A stretch of 21,071 nt of DNA from Thecamonas trahens ATCC 50062 (taxonomy: Eukaryota > Apusozoa > Apusomonadida > Apusomonadidae): contig NW_013657668.1 in the NCBI RefSeq assembly GCF_000142905.1, forward strand, positions 166,025 through 187,095. The letters run 5' to 3'. A program made the translations under genes and the position numbers. This document shows positions 1 to 7,540 of the stretch, piece by piece. How positions within the stretch are numbered: position 1 is the first letter of the stretch; each line of letters begins with the position of its first letter. Under the pieces are notes generated by a model, which ran no database searches, was not told the DNA's origin, and saw only the letters and a list, made by a program, of their open reading frames with translations.

Positions 1-552
1 CGAGGAGCTCTCAATCTTCGCCGAACCAGGGGGGGCGTATTTCCCTGGCAGTGGTGGGGCAAACCCTTGAGTCGGCCGGGCAGCGCGGCGGGGGAAAGGG
101 GTTTTGGACGTGGGGGGGGGGGGCGGTGGCCTCACCAGTGGCGTCAGCAGTGGCGTTGTGCAGGTGCGATGTAAGGGGAGGGGAGGGGAGGCAGAGGGGG
201 GAGGGGGGAGGGGGGAGGGGGAGAAGGTGGCGTCAGCAGTGGCGTCAGCAGTGGCATTGTGCAGGTGCGATGTAAGGGGAGGGGAGGGGAGGGGGAGGGG
301 GGAGGGGGGAGGGGGGAGGGGGAGAAGGTGGCGTCAGCAGTGGCGTCAGCAGTGGCATTGTGCAGGTGCGATGTAAGGGGGTGGATGGTGATGCCGGTGT
401 GACGAGGATGATGGAGGGGGAAGAGTGGGAAGAGGGGGTCATGTGCTCGTTTCGGTCGACAGGAGGCGGATGATGGAGAAAGGGAGGAGGAGGCCGGGTA
501 TTCATCGGGAACGATATGATATGGGGCGGTGGACTGGCATGGGCGGAGGTAG
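1..552. other. G-rich non-coding left end (probable MsrB intron or upstream region)
   Basis: This stretch holds purine-rich, low-complexity DNA: poly-G runs (112-123), GGGGA repeats and a 101-bp tandem repeat. The open frames here are repeats read through and resemble no protein family. The MsrB exon at 553 needs an upstream partner encoding the usual N-terminal segment. I could not find that segment here, so much of this interval may be intron, with the first exon beyond the window edge. The repeat unit contains a sequence resembling a 5' splice site (GATGTAAGGG), which may be chance. Confidence 0.5.
141..380. repeat. 101-bp tandem repeat, about 2.3 copies
   Basis: The motif CAGGTGCGATGTAAGGGG recurs at about 161, 262 and 363, a spacing of 101 bp each time. 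It is preceded each time by one or two copies of GGCGTCAGCAGT and followed by a (GGGGA)n tract of variable length. The units are nearly identical, differing at a few bases (GTTGTG or ATTGTG) and in the purine tract, so this is a recent minisatellite-type duplication. Confidence 0.9.
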
Positions 553-981
553 GGACGGAGCGGGCAGGGACTGGCGAGTACAACAAGCACTTTGAGGAGG
601 GCACGTACCTATGCGCCGGATGCGAGACGCCCTTGTACGAGGCGGAGCACAAGGTATGTTGGCGGCGATGGGTGTGATGGCGTTGGTGTTTGGAGTGAAG
701 GGAGGGCATGTAATCTCACGAGAAGGGTGCGGCTCTAGTTTGACTCGGGCTGTGGCTGGCCGGCGTTCTACGACTCGGTCGAGGGCGCGGTGGCCCGCAA
801 GTCGGAGAGCTTCCCGGACACCCGGACCGAGATCCTGTGCTCAGCATGCGGCGGACACATCGGCCACGTCTTTGCCGGCGAGGGCTTTAAGACGCCAACC
901 AACGAGCGGCATTGTGCAAACTCGGTCTCGCTCAAGTTTAAGCCCAAGGCCAAAGGCGAGGGCGAGGGCGAGGGCGAGTAA
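553..981 (+). CDS. msrB: Peptide-methionine (R)-S-oxide reductase B, 3' two exons (5' partial)
   Basis: MsrB reduces methionine-R-sulfoxide in proteins, with electrons usually from thioredoxin. Exon 553-653 encodes GTERAGTGEYNKHFEEG and the first zinc CxxC (CAGC). An intron at 654-738 (GTATGT...CTCTAG) is removed. Exon 739-981 encodes FDSGCGWPAFYDS with the usual resolving Cys, the second CxxC (CSACGGH) and the catalytic Cys in RHCANSVSLKF. It ends in a short Lys/Gly/Glu tail of GEGEGE and a TAA. Motif order and spacing are those of the family. The sequence before GTER, normally about 30-40 residues, is not recognisable in the window. The acceptor before 553 (GAGGTAG) is inferred from where family similarity begins. 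Identity is firm; the exact 5' limit is not. Confidence 0.88.
654..738 (+). other. Intron in msrB (85 nt)
   Basis: It starts GTATGT and ends CTCTAG. Removing it joins the CAGC-containing exon to the GCGWPAF exon in the correct phase, between a Lys codon and a Phe codon. A TAATC element about 30 nt before the acceptor is a possible branch site. Confidence 0.85.
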
Positions 982-1047
982 GCTTTGGAGCAAGTTGTAG
1001 CGGGAGATGCGAGCCGGGCGTGTAAAGTCCCTCATCGCGTCGGACAA

Positions 1048-2664
1048 TCAGTGCAGTTTCTTGATGATCTTGCGGTTGGCAGAGTGAATGCGGCTCGAGC
1101 CGCTGTCGACGTCCTTCTCCAGCTGATCGAGGTCGGCGTTCTGGCGATCGAGGGTGGTGCCCATGGTGGTGGCCACTGCCTTGAGCTTTTCCAGCACACG
1201 CGACATTTCGTCGAGCTGCTGGTCCTCGGCCTCGATGAGGGCTTGCTGCTGGCGGAGGCGCTCGCGGGCAGCGGCATCGGTGTCTGCCGACGGCATAAAG
1301 GCTTGGGCGGACAAGGGAACAAACTCAGGGTTGCGGAGCGCGTCGACGCGCTTCGCCATCGCCGCCGGAGTCACCTTGCCACCAAATGCTGGTGAGCTGG
1401 CGTAGAACGAGGACTTGTGGGAGAGCGGCGCGGCGCCGTCATCGACAATGAGCGGGATGTCGGCTACACGCCGCTCGCCCAGCTCTAGGAGAATGTCCTC
1501 TAGGTACGCGGTGACAACAACCATGCTTTCGCTACGGATGGCCGAGCCCTTGGGTGCATCGGCGTTGGAGGCGACGGCGGCGGATGTGAGCTCGATGCAA
1601 AGGTGGTAAGCCCGTGGTAGGAGGGTCAACGACGAAATGCCGGTGTAAGGCGCAACGCGGACGAGGGTGCGGCTCGCGTCGGCATCGCCTTCCACGTCGC
1701 CGCCAAGGATGCAGAGCGCGGTATCGGTAAAGACCAAGCGGGAGGCAGTGTACGACGAGGTCGTGCAGTCGACAACAGGTACCTGCATCAGCCGCGAGTA
1801 TTGATGCTGGCCGACGCTGCAGCGTCGGCGTCCTCGACCGACGTCGGTCGCGAAGTGAATGCGTTGGCTGCGGCGCCGGTCAAGCTCATTCCGCGGAGGA
1901 GGCGGTCAGCTTCGTCCATGTTGGCGTGGATGTGGGCCATGGCGACACGCTGGCGGGCGATGAGCTCGCCCTGGTGGTCCAGCTCGGTCAGCGTTGATGT
2001 TCCGATGTCGAGTGTCTCGTACGCGAGCTGCAGGGCGCGCGAGGTCTTGAGCTGCTTGAACAGCACATCCTCGTCCTGCCCACGGCCAAGCAGACGGCCA
2101 CGGAGCGCGGCCCCGCCGGTCATCATGCCCGACGCCACGTCGCTGCCTCGGACGAGCTTGCGGTGCAAAAAGGTGAGCGGCGTCAGCGTGGCGGCCACCA
2201 TGTGCTGGATGATAGCGAGACAGTTGGCGCGATGGATAAAGTTGCTGAAGAACAGCGTGCCGGTGTAGGTCTCGACGCGGATGGCCGGGAGCATGAGCAA
2301 GTTGCTGGTGGCCTCGACAGCCGTCACATCGGCAAACGACACGTGGGCCGTCCCACCTACCAGCCTGTTGGCCACATAGAAGAACAAGCCCATCCGAGTG
2401 ATGTACAATGTTCCAGCGTGTGGCATCTTCCAATCCGACCGCTGCAGCGTGCATCCAAAGTCCTGCACCGGCCGCTCGTGGGGCGCCAGCGGCAGCGACA
2501 GCTCGAACCGGCCAGCGAACTTGACGTCACTCTCAGGCGTAGACGATGCAGCCTGTGTGTGTATGTATGTGTGTGTGAGTGAGAGAGAGAGTGTGTGTGT
2601 GTGAGGGGGCGAGGAGCGAGGGGAAGGGGAAGGGGGAAACGGAGGCGGGAGGAGGGCGTACCAT
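1048..2664 (-). CDS. Qbc-SNARE (SNAP-25/SNAP-29 type) fused to a GRAM domain
   Basis: The protein combines a lipid-binding GRAM domain (about residues 18-120) with two SNARE helices. The first (about 163-222) has LDHQGEL with the zero-layer Gln near 195, matching the SNAP-25 Qb helix. The C-terminal helix has LDRQNADLDQL, the Qc zero layer. There is no membrane span, as expected for Qbc SNAREs. Between the helices lies about 150 residues of beta-rich, possibly PH-like sequence. The start is the ATG at 2664-2662, immediately followed by an intron (2661-2553, GTACGC...CACAG); exon 2 begins at 2552. The first reading frame stops at 1788-1790 and the second half continues in the -1 frame from there. 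This is either a missing base or a short unrecognised intron (weak donor GTCGAG, acceptor ending 1783). With one base added the protein would be about 502 aa. It probably acts in membrane fusion on phosphoinositide-bearing membranes. Confidence 0.8.
2553..2661 (-). other. Intron directly after the start codon of the GRAM-SNARE gene (109 nt)
   Basis: On the minus strand the sequence reads ATG then GTACGC. The acceptor CACACACAG ends at 2553 and exon 2 begins GCT GCA TCG TCT in phase 0. The last 50 nt are a (TC)n(CA)n microsatellite that supplies the pyrimidine-rich tract. The translated intron is low-complexity Pro/Ser/His/Thr sequence unlike the GRAM domain that follows, which supports it being non-coding. 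Confidence 0.7.
2554..2610. repeat. (TG)n(GA)n compound microsatellite
   Basis: Alternating TG units (with TATG interruptions), then GAGAGAGAG, then TGTGTGTGTG. It lies inside the start-codon intron of the SNARE gene, next to the acceptor. Confidence 0.9.
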
Positions 2665-2871
2665 GTGCGAGGTTGTGTGGAAGGGGGAATCCGGGACGAG
2701 TGGAGTGGTGCGGCTTGTTCGTAGTCTGCGCCGTCGTCGCGGTGGCCGGCTTGCAATGGAGGGAGGGCCAGACATGCAGCTTGGGCCGATCTGTCTTTCC
2801 CTGTCAGTGATCACAGAGCCTGCGCATGCAGTGGTGATCACGACAAGAGAGGTTGATGCGGCGAGCGGCGT

Positions 2872-3908
2872 TTACTCCTGCTCGGGAAGGACGGGCTCGG
2901 TCGACTCGGGATGAAGGAGGAGCGAGCCAAAGACGGTGAGGTCCGGGATGCCGCGGACCTCGCGCTGGAGGAGCGGGATGATGGAGACGTGAAAGTCGTC
3001 GTAGAGGTCTGCAATCTGGCCGAGGTACTTGCCCTGCATGGCGATGCGTGCGGCGCACTGGGTGCACGGCGCAGGCGGGTCGCGGACAACCTGGTTGACA
3101 ACGATGTTCTGGACGTCGATGTCGTTCTCGGTCAGCTCCTGGATGAGACGCTCGGTCTCGTAGACCGAGAGGAACTCCGGAATGCAGACGCAGACAAAGG
3201 TGGTGAGGTCCGGGTCGGTGAACTGGGTCTTGGCCATACGGATGTGGGTCTTCATCTCGTTGATGCGCTCCATGTGCTCGCCGTTGGCGCCCATCAGCTG
3301 GGTGAGCATTCCGCCCATCGGCCCCGAGGTAAAGGTGTTGAGGAAGTTGTCCATCGTCTCGGGCAGCTGCAGGAACCGCAGCGTGTGCCCGGTCGGCGCC
3401 GTGTCGAGAACCACCGTGTCGTACTCCATCGACGCCGCGAGCTTCATCACATGCGAGATGGCAAAGAGCTCATCGGCGCCTGGGAACTCAAACTTGCCGA
3501 GCATGGCCTGCAGGCCAGCACCATCGTCAGACTCGAGCACGTCCTTGGGCACCGACGCCTTGACCTCCATGGCATCGAGCGTCTCGGTGATCCGCGTTGG
3601 CTCGGACCCGATCTTGGTCCGGAACGCGTCCGAGAGGTTGTGTGCCGGATCCGTCGAGATGAGCAGGACCCGCGATCGGTGCTGCGGGCGCATACCGCGG
3701 AAAGTGTAGTGGTGAGTGAGTGGCAGGGAAAGCACACGCAGTGCTCGAGATATACCCTCGGCATGGTCCGTACCTTGGAGAGGAGGAGGGCGAGTGAGCA
3801 CGAGGTCGTGGTCTTGCCCACCCCGCCCTTGCCGCCCACAAGGATCCACCGCAGCGACTGCTGCGCAAGGAGGTTGGCTACCGTCGGCGGGTACTCTTCG
3901 TCAGCCAT
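2872..3908 (-). CDS. GET3: GET3/TRC40 (ArsA-family) ATPase for tail-anchored protein targeting
   Basis: GET3 is a cytosolic dimeric ATPase that receives tail-anchored membrane proteins and delivers them to the ER GET1/GET2 (WRB/CAML) receptor. Exon 1 (3908-3774) encodes 45 residues with the deviant Walker A GKGGVGKT at 26-33. After an intron, exon 2 (3681-2872) carries switch [14 protein letters not shown] with the catalytic Asp at 56, switch [10 protein letters not shown] at 138-145, a Met-rich substrate-binding helix region ([10 protein letters not shown]) and the zinc CxxC at Cys251/Cys254. The protein is 314 aa, somewhat shorter than yeast Get3 (354 aa). The CxxC and client-binding region distinguish it from bacterial ArsA. 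All key residues seen are intact. Confidence 0.95.
3682..3773 (-). other. Intron in GET3 (92 nt)
   Basis: Donor AAG|GTACGG at 3773 and acceptor CCCGCAG ending at 3682. Splicing joins LLLSK to [11 protein letters not shown] in phase 0 and restores the canonical spacing from the P-loop to switch I. Confidence 0.85.
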
Positions 3909-4081
3909 GGGTGGGTGTTGTGAGAGAGTGTGGTGGTGTGGTGTGGCGTGTGTGTGGTGGGGGGTGGGGGGGGGGGGGGCGGGGGACCGGCGAACGGGCG
4001 GCGCGATGACCGCATGCGATGGCCGGCGGATGGAGCTTTAGATTGTCGGATGACCATGGAACAGTTGCAGGCGCGCGGCCC
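3909..4081. promoter_or_regulatory. GET3 upstream region with a 14-nt poly-G tract
   Basis: The spacer between the GET3 start and the end of the glycosidase gene has GTGTGGTG repeats and an uninterrupted G run at 3966-3979, which is poly-C on the GET3 coding strand. It lies about 58 bp upstream of the GET3 ATG. Any promoter role is inferred from position only. Confidence 0.4.
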
Positions 4082-5176
4082 CTACGGTGTGGTGAGGATC
4101 TCATCTGGCGTGTCGCGGATGCAGGTGATCGAGGTGACCAGCCGCTGGCAGAGCGGTATGTGGAGGTTGTGGCCGGCGGCGTAGCCGCACTTGATGCAGG
4201 GCATGTATTCGCCGGCCGGCGTGGGCGGCGCGGAGGCGGCGGGCATGGTCGGCGTGGCGGATGCCTTGATGTCGGTGCACGTCTGGTTGAGCGCGCCACA
4301 CGAGGAGCAGATTGACGAGCCGAGCACGACGGTGTCCGAACCGCCACCGTCGAGGTTGACAGCATTGTAGAAGCCGAGATCGAGCGCGAGGGCAGTGAGC
4401 TGGACCAGGTTCGGCCCGGTCTTGAAGATCTCGTCACCGTCGACCTCGAGAATCATTAGCCGGCCGTCGGCGTCGTGGCCAATGGCCAGCCGCGGTGCGG
4501 CCTCGGCCACAAAACTCGGCGACGGGTGCTCGATGGCGATCGAGGCATTCAGGAACGAGGTACCGTTGGCAACGAGCCAGCCGACACCAGACACAAGGTT
4601 GACAAAGCCAGCAGAAGCAAGTTCGGTCTCGGTTGTTGCTGCCACGTAGCCAGCAAAGAAGACCGGATGCGTCCGGTGTGCGTTTGCGGCTAGCATGCCG
4701 AACGACGGCCGGACCAGCGTCGAAGCCTGGACGACCTTGCCGTCCGAGACCAGCGATCCGAGGCAGGCGCCCGTGGCGACGTCAAAGAAGCCAGCGTTGG
4801 TCGCCGCCAGACAGCGCCCGGCTGCCGCTGTGCTCGTTGTATAAGCCTTTGTCCCACATCCACCGGGATACGGCGGGAGGAGCGCAAAGGTGCCCGGTGA
4901 CGGGTTGTCCAGCACCAGCAGATGCCCCGTGTACCTCACGCCGTCCAGGCTCCGGTTGACAAATGTGTGCACAAACTGAGCCTTCCTGCTTCCACTACCG
5001 CCTCCGGCCAGTGCATGGGTCACATTAGGCAGGCCGTGTCCAGAACCACCGTCGATGGTCTTGTCATGTGCGCGGCCGCGGGTGTGGCCGAACGGTTGCG
5101 ACGCAGCGCCAGGATACCCAGTGACAGTAGCGACGACCACAGCTACCAGCAGCGTCACAAGTGCGAGGGTGTGCAT
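4082..5176 (-). CDS. Secreted phosphodiester glycosidase (NAGPA-type 'uncovering enzyme' domain)
   Basis: The 364-aa protein starts with a clear signal peptide (MHTLALVTLLVAVVVATVTG). It carries the NAGPA/phosphodiester glycosidase fold: NAGFFD at about 127-132, PRLAIG...GRLMILEVDG at about 229-247, and the signature NLDGGGSDTVV at 274-284. In animals this enzyme removes N-acetylglucosamine from GlcNAc-1-phospho-mannose on lysosomal enzymes, exposing mannose-6-phosphate; bacterial relatives cleave other phosphodiester sugars. The C-terminus has a small Cys-rich stretch (CSSCGALNQTC, MPCIKCGY) after the catalytic domain, and no transmembrane anchor, unlike human NAGPA. The start at 5176 was chosen because upstream in-frame codons are low complexity and the signal peptide follows directly. 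Substrate is not determinable here. Confidence 0.85.
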   Translation of the reverse strand: MHTLALVTLLVAVVVATVTGYPGAASQPFGHTRGRAHDKTIDGGSGHGLPNVTHALAGGGSGSRKAQFVHTFVNRSLDGVRYTGHLLVLDNPSPGTFALLPPYPGGCGTKAYTTSTAAAGRCLAATNAGFFDVATGACLGSLVSDGKVVQASTLVRPSFGMLAANAHRTHPVFFAGYVAATTETELASAGFVNLVSGVGWLVANGTSFLNASIAIEHPSPSFVAEAAPRLAIGHDADGRLMILEVDGDEIFKTGPNLVQLTALALDLGFYNAVNLDGGGSDTVVLGSSICSSCGALNQTCTDIKASATPTMPAASAPPTPAGEYMPCIKCGYAAGHNLHIPLCQRLVTSITCIRDTPDEILTTP

Positions 5177-5373
5177 GATGGGTGTAGGTATGTGGGTGGG
5201 TGGGCGAATTGCGGGTATGGGTATGGGTGTGGGTGGATTGTGAGACGAGTTGGCGGTGACACGGGGACGGCGACAGCAACGGCGCGGCGTCGGACACACG
5301 CACGGACACGGGCACAAGGACAACGTCTTCTGTATTCGGGCGAGCTGGAGGGGGGGGGGGGGGATAGGTCTGA
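5177..5373. promoter_or_regulatory. Spacer between glycosidase and SHQ1 genes, repeats and poly-G
   Basis: It contains imperfect GGGTGT/GGGTAT hexanucleotide repeats (about 5190-5240), CGGACACACGCACGGACACG repeats, and a 14-nt G run at 5350-5363 just past the SHQ1 stop. It must hold the glycosidase promoter; no TATA element was recognised. Confidence 0.4.
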
Positions 5374-7085
5374 CTACAACTCGCCAGCAAGTCGATCGTC
5401 GGCGGCGGCCTCCCAAAACGGGATGTCGAGGTCGGCACCGAGGTCAGCCTTGGAGATCTTGGGCGCGGTGAGGGACGAGGCGAGCCAAGCAAGGTAGGTG
5501 GCGTCGGAGAGCGACTGGATCCACACGCAGTAGTCCTCGATGTACAGCTCGTTAAAGTAGTACTTGTCCTCGGAGAGCTTGAAGAGCTTGTGGATGTCGA
5601 GGAGAGCCTTGAGGACACCCATGCGGCCGGTGCAAGCGATCATGAGCGCGTCGCGGCGGATGCGCGATGCGAGCTTCCATGAGCGGTAGAGCGGATAGAC
5701 GAGCGAGCGGCGCATGACTGAGAGCAGGGCCTCGCGCGGAGAGTGTGGAACTGTCAGCCATGACGTGAGCCCATTCAGCTTAGCCACCGTCCACGCAGAC
5801 TCGACATTGTGCTCCCCGCCGGTCATCCGCATGTCGTATGCGTAGGCGGCAAGGATCTCGAGTAGTCCGTTGAGCTCGCGGGTCGGTTCGTCGACGAGGT
5901 GCTCCTTTGCCGGCAGCGCCATCAACTCGTCGCGCTCGTCCGTGTCGAGCTCGATGACAGTGGCTGGGACCGGCGACGCTAGGCCGGGCGTGGGAACCGG
6001 GAACGCGAGGCGCGGGGTGAAAGAGGTGGCAAAGTCGGCAAAGGCGGCGGCGTGCTCGGGGGCGGCAGCCCACTCCCGCAACGTCTGGTATGCTTCGGCC
6101 CACCACGGAACCGGTGCGTGCTCGCCGAGCAGCTCGTCGATGGCCTCGGGCTCGGCGTACTCGGCCATGTAGTGCTCCGAGTCAAAATCGCCGGCCTCAC
6201 GCTCGCGCATGGCGGCGCGCCGCTGCTCCACAGTGAGCGAGTCTGGCGCAGGCGAGTCGAGGATCAGCGGAAGCTCTTCCATGAGCGGCGCAAAGAACTC
6301 GGCGTGCGCGTTATTGAAGCCGTAGCGGACCCGTCCGAGCAGCGCGTCGGCTGCCGAGCCGTCGGCCTCCACCCTCCGGGCTGGGAACGACCAGTCGACC
6401 TCACCGGCGGCGGCCAGCAGCTCCGACGGCGGAGTCGGGCCAGCGACCTCCATGTCCAGTAGCTCGCTCGAGCGCGGGACATTGTCACCAGTGCGGGTGG
6501 CAGCAGGGCCGCTCGGCCCCTCGCCGTCGTCCGAGCCGTCGCCGAGTCGTCGTCCGAGTCGATGTCGCCGCCTACAGCCGGCGTGGACGAGAGGACCTCA
6601 ATGACCGGGCGGGCAGGCTTGGTCTTGGCCTGCTTGGGAGTCATAAGCGCGGTGAGCATGTTGAGATCCGGGAAGAACTCGCCGTGGTTGAGCTTTGGCA
6701 GATGAACGGTCAGCTCGCGCGTGTCGTCGTTGTACACCGACTTGGCGTCCTCCATCGAGTCTTGCAGCGGCTGCTTAAAGTGCAGCCGGAGAAAGTACGG
6801 CTTGACAAAGACTTGAACTCGTACATTCCGATGTAGTAGTCGACCTCATCAAACTGTCTCCCTCTCCGCCCCATCATCGCCCATCATGAGTCGCCGGACA
6901 ACGCGCCGCGTTGGTCATCCCGCCACTGTCCCGCACACGCCCACACGCCCACACGCCCGCACGCCCCCGCCCGGGTGGCCACCCTTCCACCACCACCAGC
7001 GAAACCATACCTTGATCGACTTGAGCACAATGTGAACATACACAAACTCGTTGTCTTGCGAGAGTCTGAACACCGGCGTGATCAT
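5374..7085 (-). CDS. SHQ1: SHQ1, H/ACA ribonucleoprotein assembly factor (two apparent frameshifts)
   Basis: SHQ1 chaperones the pseudouridine synthase Cbf5/dyskerin before H/ACA snoRNP assembly. Exon 1 (7085-7011) encodes MITPVFRLSQDNEFVYVHI, the start of the CS (Hsp20-like) domain. After a 157-nt intron, exon 2 (from 6853) continues with FDEVDYYIGMYEF, VKPYFLRLHF and LNMLTALMTPKQAK. The C-terminal SHQ1 domain includes YPLYRSWKLA, VLKALLDIHKLF and ELYIEDYCVWIQSL. The frame breaks twice, each time needing a step back of one base: at 6812 (FK/VFVKPYF) and near 6541 in an acidic Asp/Ser linker. With two bases restored the protein would be 518 aa, close to known SHQ1 sizes. Both domains are well conserved around the breaks, so sequence errors are likelier than decay. 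Confidence 0.9.
6854..7010 (-). other. Intron in SHQ1 (157 nt)
   Basis: Donor AAG|GTATGG at 7010, acceptor GGGAGACAG ending at 6854, phase 0. It lies inside the CS domain between LKSIK and FDEVDYY. It contains repeated CACACGCCC units (about 6932-6965). Confidence 0.85.
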
Positions 7086-7540
7086 GATGCCCAGTACCAA
7101 CCACAAGCGTCGGGTGTCGCCGGCCAACCCGTCACCGCACCACCTCTGTGCCAACAACGAATGATATTGAAAGGCCTCACCAGAGCCATGGCCTGACCAG
7201 AGCCCAATCGCTCCTCACCGCCCTTTCCCCCCATTCCCCATCCCTCACCTCCTCCCCTCCCCCCCACCCTTCTCCCATACCCCCTTTCCCGCATCCCCTC
7301 CCTCCATCCCCCACCCCCCCTCAGACAATGCCATCTCCCCACCATCAGACAATGCCATCTCCCCCCTTGTCACTCCCAAACCGTTCCAACTGAATTCCTT
7401 CGCCATTCCCATTCCCACTCCCATTCCCTGTTCCCGTCCCCTCACTCGTTCCCTCTCCCTCGCCCAATTAGCATTGCCGTTACCACCCCTCGCCACCCCA
7501 CCCCTCCCCACCCCCACCCCTCCCCACTCCCCCACTTCCC
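7086..7540. promoter_or_regulatory. Divergent promoter region between SHQ1 and the 480-aa gene
   Basis: These 455 bp hold no credible gene. From about 7205 the plus strand is strongly pyrimidine-biased (CCCC/CCTT tracts) up to the ATG at 7541. It must supply 5' ends for two divergent genes. A 20-bp direct repeat lies at 7321-7364. Confidence 0.5.
7321..7364. repeat. 20-bp direct repeat, two copies (period 24)
   Basis: TCAGACAATGCCATCTCCCC occurs at 7321-7340 and again, identical, at 7345-7364, separated by ACCA. Confidence 0.9.

Noticed and set aside
144-709. Long minus-strand open frames rich in Pro/Ser/His over the left end
   Set aside because: They translate the 101-bp repeat and G-rich tracts on the opposite strand, contain repeated LLTPLLTP units from the DNA repeat, and overlap the real msrB exons antisense.
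2911-4041. 376-aa plus-strand open frame antisense to GET3
   Set aside because: It is an antisense shadow caused by high GC; the minus strand encodes all GET3 motifs and this frame resembles no family.
4082-7085. The minus-strand gene block as an operon
   Set aside because: Spacers of 170-210 bp contain promoter-sized DNA, the genes have their own introns, and the functions are unrelated; simple tandem clustering in a compact eukaryotic genome is enough.
6915-7157. Upstream in-frame extension of SHQ1 (start before 7085)
   Set aside because: Family similarity begins at MITPVFRLSQD, as in other SHQ1 proteins. The upstream residues are not conserved.
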